Part shown: positions 16,796 through 23,250 of the stretch, one piece after another
Layout of the letters: every line of letters begins with the position of its first letter
Position numbering within the stretch: position 1 is the stretch's first letter
NCBI GenBank assembly: GCA_016745215.1
Contig: CP050890.1
Span: 3,100,001 to 3,164,000 of the forward strand
Direction: 5' to 3'
DNA: 64,000 bases
Source of the DNA: Thiohalocapsa sp. PB-PSB1
Lineage (GTDB): Bacteria > Pseudomonadota > Gammaproteobacteria > Chromatiales > Chromatiaceae
The notes under the pieces: model-generated
The model's database searches: none
What the model saw: the letters and a program-made list of their open reading frames with translations, nothing else
Told to the model about the DNA's origin: nothing
Translations under genes and position numbers: made by a program

Positions 16796-16900
16796 ATTTA
16801 ACGACAAGCTAAGGCGCGCAGTACCGCGCCTTGCGAAAAGCTTTAATGGAACTCATAGCTCGATGCGCGGCACTGCGTCGCCTTGAGCTTTTTGTTAGGT
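16796..16900 (-). repeat. attC site 8
   Basis: 105 bases from ATTTAAC to GTTAGGT with arms ACAAGCTAAGGCG and CGCCTTGAGCTT and an inner GCGCAGTACCGCG / CGCGGCACTGCG pair. Confidence 0.85.
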
Positions 16901-16954
16901 TTTCTTTTCATGAAATCGCAACTTCGTATCCTTGGGAAAGGCAGTCGTACGCAT

Positions 16955-17290
16955 TCAATGCGATGCATGAGAGTGGCCGACGCGCTTGCCGAGGAACTCC
17001 CGCAGCCCGTCTTTGTCTGCGGCACTCAAAGTAAACGCAAGCCATCCAATGCCTTCGTTTCTGAGCCAAATTCGGATGCCGCCATTTGCGAGAGTTCTGA
17101 CGCTAAATTTCGTGTCTGACTGAATGAGTATTTCCTCTTCAGATTCTTCTCCTGGCGGATGGTTGGAAACTGGAGGATCAAGGCTTGCTCTTGCCTTTGC
17201 AAGTGACACGATAATCTGTTCTAAATCAGAGGCAGAAAATTCGCCATGTAGGTCTATCTCGATTTTCTCGGCTTCTATTTCATCAGACAT
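16955..17290 (-). CDS. Cassette hypothetical protein, 111 aa
   Basis: It begins MSDEIEAEKIEIDLHGEFSA. An acidic N-terminal half (PPGEESEEEILIQ) is followed by two predicted strands (TKFSVRTLANGGIRIWLRNE, GWLAFTLSAADKDGLREFLG). I do not recognise the family. It is followed by attC 8 and preceded by the same 83-base leader as the gene at 14044, although the two proteins are not similar. Confidence 0.55.
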   Translation of the reverse strand: MSDEIEAEKIEIDLHGEFSASDLEQIIVSLAKARASLDPPVSNHPPGEESEEEILIQSDTKFSVRTLANGGIRIWLRNEGIGWLAFTLSAADKDGLREFLGKRVGHSHASH

Positions 17291-17305
17291 TTGATTATGA
17301 AACCT

Positions 17306-17388
17306 AATCAACTAAGATCAGCAGCATACCCCCTTTAGGGGGTATGTCTGCTGGATCTTGGTGTTGCTTGGCGACAGTCCATAGCAAC
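17306..17388 (-). promoter_or_regulatory. 83-base structured cassette leader, copy 2
   Basis: Identical to 14507-14589, with the same two stems. On its right, the attC that should close the next cassette is replaced by unrelated sequence starting TAGTGATTCTATGG, so the array was broken exactly at the cassette boundary. Confidence 0.65.
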
Positions 17389-17994
17389 TAGTGATTCTAT
17401 GGTTTCCAGATAACTCCCCCGCGTGCGCATGACGCGACGGGCGGGAGGCCGAAACGACCACATGCACTGTCCAGATAACAGCGTGTCGCGGAGTGTTATC
17501 CCGTTTCTGGATATCTGCGGCCGTCGCGTCGAACGGCACGGGAAAGGTGATCGGGACGCACCAATCACGTTGCCCGCGAGACCCGCTAATCACCGCATGC
17601 TACCATTCCGGCCCGGATGCGTCCATGTCCGCATCTTGCCGAATCCCCCCCGAAGCCGTCCCTCGCCGCCACGCCTTGATCGACGCTGGCTTGCTGGCGC
17701 ACGGCCTGTTTTCCCGCCTACAGGGTTCTTCTTGCCAGGAATGCTTGCCGGACAGATCACCCTCGTCGCCTCGCCAACGCCCAACACCGCGCTACCCGTT
17801 TGGCAGCGGGATGCCCATCGACTCCCCACCGATCGCCCAAAATCGCGGATTGCCGTAGCCCCAGCGCTAGGTCACGAAGTAAAAAGGAAGTAAAAAGAAC
17901 TCTGACCCTTTTTTCTCTCTTCTGACCCCTTTTTCTCTCTTTTTCTCTTTTTCTCTTTTTCTCTTCATCGTGTTTACGTCGCGTCGTGCTCAGA
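17389..17994. other. Non-coding remnant with TGACCCCTTTTT runs
   Basis: No gene recognised. A GATAACTCC..GGATATCTGC stretch is followed by GC-rich sequence and, from 17879, several TCTGACCCCTTTTT / TTTCTCTTTTTCTC runs. The same GCTCTGACCCC-type motif recurs at 18106-18183 and 19149-19195, around IS91 copy 2. Confidence 0.4.
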
Positions 17995-18085
17995 GTCCAA
18001 CGTTACAGACAGCCCGCGCAAAACTGCGGGGCGGAGCGAAGCGACGCCCCGCGGTTTGGCGTCGGCACTGGGCTGCTTTTTGGGC
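17995..18085 (-). repeat. Degenerate attC site 9
   Basis: It begins GTCCAAC, has arms CAGCCCGCG and CACTGGGCTG around a GGGGCGGAGCGAAGCGACG centre, and ends TTTGGGC instead of GTTGGGC. Probably a decayed attC beside the IS91 remnant. Confidence 0.5.
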
Positions 18086-18105
18086 GATCATTTCGACTTT
18101 TCATT

Positions 18106-18190
18106 AGAAAGGGCTCTGACCCCTCTGACCCCTTTTTCCCTTTTTCCCTTTGACCCCTTTTTCGACTGACCCCTTTTTCGACTCGCGGGG
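18106..18190. repeat. TGACCCC/GGGGTCA repeat cluster
   Basis: Five short runs of (C)TGACCCCTTTTT within 85 bases, matching runs at 17900-17945 and 19155-19192. They mark both flanks of IS91 copy 2 and suggest spread of a REP-like unit. Confidence 0.5.
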
Positions 18191-18249
18191 AAGCGTTCCC
18201 TTGATCCGGGGTGTTGCGGTGCGGGGCTGCTGGGGGCGGCGTGCAGCAT

Positions 18250-19148
18250 TCAGGCGGCCATGGCGTATTCGGCGGGCGGGTCGTGGAAAGAGAGGATCTG
18301 GAAGACTTGGCGCAGGTGGCCCTTGCCGCAATTCGGGCAGAGGCTCGGGTCGATGGTTTGTTTGCTGAGGAAGCCCTTGAGGTCGGCGATGTAGGGCGCC
18401 TCTGGCTGGTCGAGGCCGAGCAGGGCGCGGCAGGCGGTGAGGTCGGCTTTGCGCCGACTGCCGCCGAGCAGGCCGTAGTAGCGGATTTGGTGGAAGCCGG
18501 GCGGCAGGACGTGTTGCAGGAATCTGCGGATGAATTCCGGCCCGGACAGGCGCATGGTTTTCTGCGCCTCGGGGCTCTCGGGGTCTTTGACGCGGTTGTC
18601 GCGGTAGCGGAAGACGACGCCGTCGGCATCGACGGCGAGGATGCGGTCGTTGGCGATGGCGATGCGGTTCACATAGCGCCCGAGGTAGCGGATGAGGTGC
18701 TGGGGGGGTGTCGAACGGGGCTTCGGCATACACGACCCAGGCGTGGCGGAGGCGGATCAGCAGTTGCTTCCAGTCGGCCTCGTCGTGCAGTTCGGGCGGG
18801 CAGTGGCTGAGCTTGCCGGCGGCGCGCAGGGCTTCGAGTTCGCGTAGGAAGATGGCTCGGAAGACCGGCGAGAGGGCGCGGACCGGGAACAGGAAGTTGT
18901 TCGGCGCTTGCACAAAACCGCTGCCATCGCGTTTCAATGCGCCGCCGGTGACGAGGCAATGCACATGCGGGTGCAGCTGTAAGGTCTGGCCCAGGTGTGC
19001 AGCACGCTGACAATGCCGAGGTCGGCGTCCCAGAGTTTGTGGGCAAAGGTCTGCAGGGTCTCGGCGGCACTGCGCATGAGGATGGCGTAGACCTCGGCAT
19101 CGCAGTACTGCACCAGGCGGTCGAGGTCTTCGGGCAGGGTGAAGACGA
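18250..19148 (-). pseudogene. IS91-family transposase, copy 2, 5'-truncated and frameshifted
   Basis: It starts inside VFTLPEDLDRLVQYCDAEVY, so the N-terminal zinc domain is absent. A one-base deletion near 18990 (TGGCCCAGG versus TGGCCCCAGG in copy 1) shifts the frame before LQLHPHVHCLVTGG. A run of seven G near 18704 accounts for another shift before QHLIRYLGRYVNRIAIANDR. The C-terminal part to FLSKQTIDPSLCPNCGKGHL and PPAEYAMAA is readable. It is homologous to copy 1 at 10596-11813 but clearly diverged, so they are separate arrivals or an old duplication. Confidence 0.85.
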
Positions 19149-19192
19149 AGTAAAAAGGGCTCTGACCCCTTTTGTACTGACCCCTTTTTTAC

Positions 19193-19433
19193 TATTCCTC
19201 CCATTCTTGCTCCCGGAAGGCCTTGTTCATAACTCCAACCAACTGACGAGCGGGTGCGTGGAATTTTCAGTAAGACTTTGTTTTTAAATTTAAAATACTA
19301 ACGGTGTTCGAGGTTAACCCTAAGTCTTGGCCGAGCTTATGAACAAGGCCTCCCGGAACCACGTCCGGAACTCTGCGAATTCGCTCGGGCTGAGCTCGAG
19401 AACGCGGTCCTCGATTTGTTCTACCTCGGTCAT
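19193..19433 (-). pseudogene. RelB-like antitoxin fragment split by a MITE
   Basis: From the ATG at 19433 the frame reads MTEVEQIEDRVLELSPSEFA then EFRTWFRE, a typical start of addiction-module antitoxins. It is interrupted by MITE C copy 3. Removing the MITE and one TCCCGGAA joins it to QEWEE and a stop next to the TGACCCC repeat, so the 3' part and any toxin gene are lost. attC 10 on its right marks it as a cassette remnant. Confidence 0.65.
19219..19350. mobile_element. MITE family C, copy 3 (132 bp)
   Basis: The ends are GGCCTTGTTCATAA and its inverted counterpart; the 8-bp target duplication TCCCGGAA is at 19211-19218 and 19351-19358. Same orientation as copy 1. Confidence 0.88.
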
Positions 19434-19484
19434 CGCTTTGCCTGTCAGTGGTGGATTGGGGTGTGCTTCGATGTAAGTCTTATC

Positions 19485-19570
19485 GGCCAACGTTACGCAT
19501 CAGCCGACGCAAAAAGCAGAGCGAGATACGAGCGGCGCTTTTTCTGGTCGGCTGTATGCGTTTGTTGGCG
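19485..19570 (-). repeat. attC site 10
   Basis: 86 bases from GGCCAAC to GTTGGCG with arms ACGCATCAGCCGACG and GTCGGCTGTATGCGTT; centre shared with attC 6 and 7. Confidence 0.85.
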
Positions 19571-19577
19571 CGTGTAG

Positions 19578-19883
19578 CTATGGTTGCGTGTCAACACGGT
19601 CATTCCAGTACTCTGGTTGTCTTTTGTTGTGAGCCACGGCAACCACTAGAATAAATTCTGGTTCGATAGTATAGACAATAGCATAGGGAAACTTTGGCAC
19701 GACACAACGCCTAAATGGCGCACGGAGTACGCGGAAACGAAAGGGCATTTCCCGTATCTTACCCAGTTGCGCCTCAACTGTCTGACGAAAGCGAAGTCCT
19801 AACCCTTTTCGAAATTCTTCGTAATATCTCACTGCTGCAAGGAACTCCGCACGAGCGTCAGAATCAAATGCAACGTTGTTCAC
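19578..19883 (-). CDS. ParE/RelE-family toxin
   Basis: 101 residues: FDSDARAEFLAAVRYYEEFR, then LGLRFRQTVEAQLGKIREMP and the RRCVVPKFPYAIVYTIEPEF strands, ending in AHNKRQPEYW. The late His/Arg and the PYAIVY strand are usual for the plasmid-stabilisation ParE/RelE toxin group. It overlaps the antitoxin gene by four bases (ATGA). A cassette gene followed by attC 10. Confidence 0.9.
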   Translation of the reverse strand: MNNVAFDSDARAEFLAAVRYYEEFRKGLGLRFRQTVEAQLGKIREMPFRFRVLRAPFRRCVVPKFPYAIVYTIEPEFILVVAVAHNKRQPEYWNDRVDTQP

Positions 19884-20110
19884 TCGATGAATCGATCAGC
19901 TTCTGATAAGACGCAAGATGCGGGAATAGGAGTCCGTTTCCCATCTTTGTATTCGGCGTAGCGTCGCTCCGCTTCTGCTACCCATGCAGCATCAACTTCA
20001 CCAAGTATTTCCCCATCTAAGGAACTGAGCAGACGATCTGCGAGGAACGCGCGCTCAGTTTCAGGCAAATCCAACACTTCACGTTCTATCTTTTCAAGAC
20101 TTGGTGTCAT
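19880..20110 (-). CDS. Addiction-module antitoxin (RelB-like, CHP02574 type)
   Basis: 76 residues: LEKIEREVLDLPETERAFLA then RLLSSLDGEILGEVDAAWVA and EAERRYAEYKDGKR. This is the short helical antitoxin paired with ParE-like toxins. First gene of the two-gene cassette between attC 10 and attC 11. Confidence 0.88.
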   Translation of the reverse strand: MTPSLEKIEREVLDLPETERAFLADRLLSSLDGEILGEVDAAWVAEAERRYAEYKDGKRTPIPASCVLSEADRFIE

Positions 20111-20201
20111 TGATTGACTCCTTCACCTCATTCGTTTCGGTGTGGTTTAAGTTATTGCTTCGGGGCAATTCGATGGGCGCAGATGGCAGGTCCGTTGCCG
20201 G

Positions 20202-20264
20202 CGCCAACGCTCACGCTTCACCGGGGGCGGCTTTGCCGATCTCCGGTGAAAGCGCTGGTTAGGC
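20202..20264 (-). repeat. attC site 11
   Basis: 63 bases from CGCCAAC to GTTAGGC with arms GCTTCACCGG and CCGGTGAAAGCGC. The stop of the 70-aa protein lies in the core. Confidence 0.85.
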
Positions 20265-20471
20265 GCTTGTTTTTCGCTGCGCCTTGATATCGCTGATAAT
20301 GTCCTTTACGGACATCCACTTAAAAAGCTGGTCGCGTTCCACGGTATAGTTCCCGGCACCGGCTCTGAACTGGTTCAGGAATCGAATCGTATCGACGACA
20401 CCAATCTCTCTGATAAGCCCATTCGTAGCGCGCTGAGTAACTTCAGAGATGGGTTGAACGCATGTTGTCAT
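20259..20471 (-). CDS. 70-aa partner of a PIN-domain toxin (putative antitoxin)
   Basis: It starts MTTCVQPISEVTQRATNGLI, then REIGVVDTIRFLNQF and WMSVKDIISDIKAQR. The start overlaps the stop of the PIN gene by four bases, so translation is probably coupled. I infer antitoxin from size and position; the order toxin then antitoxin is the reverse of most vapBC loci. No DNA-binding motif is evident. Confidence 0.75.
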   Translation of the reverse strand: MTTCVQPISEVTQRATNGLIREIGVVDTIRFLNQFRAGAGNYTVERDQLFKWMSVKDIISDIKAQRKTSA

Positions 20472-20908
20472 ATTAAAGCCTCTGATACGAGATCGAGCGT
20501 GGAAATAATCTTGCAGCCGAGGCCAGCTAATCCTTTGGCCTTGCGCAGAAGCCTATCATCGCATGTTGTAAAGAAATCTACCTTCGCCGTTGAGGCGAGT
20601 GCCAAATGCACAGCATCCATAGGGCTGATTCCGCGACTTTCCAGAATCTCAGCGAAAGCCTCTGCCTCATCAGTAATCTCAGCGCGTTCCTTGGCCAAGG
20701 CCAGAACAGCTGCTACCTCGGTACGACGCTGCTCGTCGGGAATACGCCCCATTTCATATTTGAGCGCTTCAGAATTCAGCAATACGATGTCTCCTGCCTG
20801 CGTGGCAGCCAGGATTGCCAGTACGGCCTCTGTCTCGACTCGAATCCTTGCCTGTGTCTGGTCGTCGAAAGGACGTTGGAGTGAACAACCATCGAGGTAG
20901 ATTCTCAT
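20468..20908 (-). CDS. PIN-domain ribonuclease toxin (VapC-like)
   Basis: 146 residues. MRIYLDGCSLQRPFDDQTQA carries the first acidic residue, LNSEALKYEMGRIPDEQR the middle Glu, MDAVHLALASTAKVDFFTTC and DDRLLRKA the late Asp cluster. These form the metal-binding site of PIN nucleases. VapC-type enzymes cut tRNA or rRNA. It lies upstream of its 70-aa partner in a cassette between attC 11 and attC 12. Confidence 0.88.
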   Translation of the reverse strand: MRIYLDGCSLQRPFDDQTQARIRVETEAVLAILAATQAGDIVLLNSEALKYEMGRIPDEQRRTEVAAVLALAKERAEITDEAEAFAEILESRGISPMDAVHLALASTAKVDFFTTCDDRLLRKAKGLAGLGCKIISTLDLVSEALI

Positions 20909-20943
20909 CCAGCGGTTGTACTCTGTAAATTCCTCATCCGCCG

Positions 20944-21005
20944 CCTAACGTTGCAAATCAGCCGCGTGCGCCTTTGGCGCGTCGGATGAATTTGCTTTGT
21001 CATGC
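20944..21005 (-). repeat. attC site 12
   Basis: 62 bases from GCCTAAC to GTCATGC (a decayed right core) with arms GCAAATCAGCCGC and GCGTCGGATGAATTTGC. Confidence 0.7.
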
Positions 21006-21017
21006 ATATCTATATCG

Positions 21018-21383
21018 CTAAAATTCATACCCTCTTTGGCACCAATAATGCCAATCTTCAATCACTTCTTTTGTTTTATCGCTAACATCAATACCCTTCA
21101 GTTGAGACAAAGGAACAGCCATTGCGCGACTACTCCATTTGACTTCAACAAAGATCTCATTTCCACATTTTTCTTCTGAGGTAACTGACAAAACCTCAAC
21201 TTCTTCATTTAGATCAAGTGGAGATATCTTTCTTTTTTCTATGCATTTTGCTTTAAACGGAAATTCACATTCATCAGAAATATAGTAATACCACCCCATT
21301 GCGGGTTCTTCGCTGTCATAAGCGTCAACAACGACTTCCATGTCAATACGGTATTCACGATCAGGTTCTTCTTCTATTCTCAT
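21018..21383 (-). CDS. Cassette protein of the putative calcium-binding family
   Basis: 121 residues, strongly acidic: MRIEEEPDREYRIDMEVVVD, AYDSEEPAMGWYYYI, FPFKAKCIEKRKISPL, EVEVLSVTSEEKCGNEIFVE and IEDWHYWCQRGYEF. This is a frequent cassette family that is usually annotated calcium-binding because of its acidic loops. I know of no demonstrated function. No EF-hand loop is evident. Confidence 0.7.
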   Translation of the reverse strand: MRIEEEPDREYRIDMEVVVDAYDSEEPAMGWYYYISDECEFPFKAKCIEKRKISPLDLNEEVEVLSVTSEEKCGNEIFVEVKWSSRAMAVPLSQLKGIDVSDKTKEVIEDWHYWCQRGYEF

Positions 21384-21407
21384 ACTTCATCTCAGGATTT
21401 TTTCTGC

Positions 21408-21469
21408 GCATAACCCCCAGTATCAGCGGCGCGCGCCTTTGGCGCGTCCGCTGGATGCGCTCGTTAGCT
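21408..21469 (-). repeat. attC site 13
   Basis: 62 bases from GCATAAC to GTTAGCT, arms AGTATCAGCGG and CCGCTGGATGCGC, with the same CGCGCCTTTGGCGCG centre as attC 12. Confidence 0.88.
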
Positions 21470-21637
21470 TGCAGCTTTCTGCGTTACACGCTTTGCTTCT
21501 CGATAAACTACTTTGCGGCCCGATGCTGCTTCCTTTGCTCGCAAAACGTGTGAAATACGGTGGGGATCGTTTCCATATTTGCGCGCAAAGGCGAGACCAT
21601 TATCACGCACTTCTTTGACAATAGGGTCTTCACGCAT
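21464..21637 (-). CDS. 57-aa partner of a PIN-domain gene (putative antitoxin)
   Basis: It starts MREDPIVKEVRDNGLAFARK and ends RKVVYREAKRVTQKAAS. Same length and layout as the 57-residue protein at 7000-7173. The start codon overlaps the PIN stop by eight bases (ATGCGTGA). It is intact although its PIN gene is broken. The stop is in the attC 13 core. Confidence 0.72.
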   Translation of the reverse strand: MREDPIVKEVRDNGLAFARKYGNDPHRISHVLRAKEAASGRKVVYREAKRVTQKAAS

Positions 21638-22296
21638 CTTCTTCACCAATAAGTTCTTCGGGAGAACACAGAATCGGGCATATTAGACCGAAACTGGTTA
21701 CCGCATTTGCCACCAAAGCGCGAGTACTTGCGTTATTGATATGTTTGAAGTTCCAAGTAAGCAAATAATCCATGCCTTGCGTTGCCGCGATAGCAATATG
21801 AAGTGCGTCGCGGCTGCTATTCTCCGGGACAGCCCTTGACGAAAGTAACAACTCCGCTAAGTCTTCTGCTTCTGGCTTGATTCCCAGGCTTGGAATATCC
21901 GCGACGGCTAGTAATCTGGCCGCGGAAGCAGACTCATCTCCCGCGGAGATTTCCTCTATGACCAGGGATGAGATGAAGACCTAATAATCCGATCGCGCCT
22001 CATTCCACCATTCGTGCGTTGATGCTTGGTGGCCGGCAATTACCAAATCCCGACTGGGCCTCGACGTAGGTAGTTCAATCTGGACGGTCCTGGCTTAGCC
22101 TGACTCACGCAGTTTTCTTGCATCACCGACTGAACTGTATTGGGCTATATATCAACGCCTTACACCCTCCAACTATCCAGGCGCTGCACATAGACCTGCG
22201 GGAGCGAAAAGTGCGTGAAGAAGGCGAAATTGAACACCCTAGCCTCGACGTGAGGTAACTGACAACGGATGATTCAATGTAGACGGACCTTGCCAT
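21630..22296 (-). pseudogene. PIN-domain toxin gene split by MITE B and a nonsense codon
   Basis: From the ATG at 22296 the frame reads MARSVYIESSVVSYLTSR. The MITE at 22067-22241 follows, and then PSRDLVIAGHQASTHEWWN, EARSDY, a TAG at 21981-21983, VFISSLVIEEISAGDESAS and on to RDALHIAIAATQGMDYLLTW and LCSPEELIGEEDA. Removing the 175-bp element and one 9-bp duplication leaves exactly 483 bases (160 codons plus stop), so apart from the single TAG the gene is whole. VYIESS..Y, WW, E and ALHIA match the PIN group with a tryptophan pair. Confidence 0.85.
22067..22241. mobile_element. MITE family B, copy 2 (175 bp)
   Basis: Same inverted ends as copy 1 (TAGGTAGTTCAATC type). The 9-bp target duplication GCCTCGACG is at 22058-22066 and 22242-22250. 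It sits inside the PIN-domain gene. No coding capacity. Confidence 0.92.
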
Positions 22297-23179
22297 ATTT
22301 CACACACAATTGTCCAGCTGTCGTCTGTAAGTGCGCTGGTTCAGCGTAAACCTGTCATTTGGATATCAGCAATAAGTGATGCCGGGGGAGGAAATGGTGG
22401 GCCTGGAAATGTCCGACCAACCATGCATCCGAGTGTACATCGAGGGGCTGGCAAGATCAATGAAAGCGGTGCAATGAAAGCGGCATCCATGAACTTGGCC
22501 TACTTCGAAGAAGGCGCAGTGAGGGTGGATGTCTGGCAGTTGGAGCACTAGCAGTTGGAGAGGAAGAAGAAACGCGAGAAGAGTGGCTGCAGCTCTGTTT
22601 TCCTGTCGCTTGGCACGGCGGGCTTGGCGGGCGGCATCAAGTTTACTTTCGCGTTGCTGGAAGATCGCGTTTTCGCGACCAGCGAGTTTGTCGTCTTGCC
22701 CGGTTTTCCCTGGAAATTTTGCCTATTTTTTCTATAAGACGCTGATATAAAAGACTTTTATTGGTTTGTAATTTTTCATTTTGCAGCCATGCAAATGCAC
22801 TTCGTCGCTTGCAACATCATGCTGAACAAGGCGATAATTGGCCATGCACCGGTTCAGCGCTGCTTTACAATTTAAAATCAATAAATTATTCAGACATCAG
22901 TGCTCGCTGTAGCCATTCGCGTGAAATTCTGGATTGGGTCCTAAGCCATTTAGATCAATGGGTTACGCGAATCTTGGCCAGGAAGATGCGTTTAGGACTG
23001 ATTTCGAAGGACTGTATATCGACGTGTCTGTTCGTAACCGATTGATCGGACTAACGAACCTAGGTTTTTGCGCATTTACTGGGCGAGACATGCGGATTCG
23101 ACCGAGACAAAGGCGGCGTTCGGCAGGTTCAATAATCGGTCAAGGATTTCTAGGCTTTTGGATACCCTAGTCTATATCT
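22297..23179. other. Region without a recognisable gene; right edge of the cassette array
   Basis: About 880 bases. I see no attC, no attI-like site and no integrase gene here, although an intI would be expected on this side. Short open frames (for example 22555-22737 and 22761-23045) have no family resemblance. The stretch 22740-22790 is AT-rich. The array therefore seems cut off or to lack its integrase. Confidence 0.5.
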
Positions 23180-23250
23180 GGGCAGCACCCGGTTTCTCTC
23201 CGGCAATCGCTTGATCAGTCATGCGTAAACCCTGGCGCAGCCGGCGAGCT
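23180..23250 (+). repeat. 71-bp dispersed repeat, copy 2
   Basis: Nearly identical to 3130-3200. Its last bases adjoin the TAG stop codon of the DUF2339 gene on the minus strand, so the repeat forms the immediate 3' flank of that gene. Confidence 0.7.

Noticed and set aside
18104..19204. 366-codon frame across IS91 copy 2
   Set aside because: It joins pieces of different frames of the broken transposase; only the part with HPHVHCLVTGG is in the true frame.
22555..22737. Small hydrophobic open frame right of the cassette array
   Set aside because: No homologous pattern, no ribosome site, surrounding sequence looks degenerate; not enough to call a gene.
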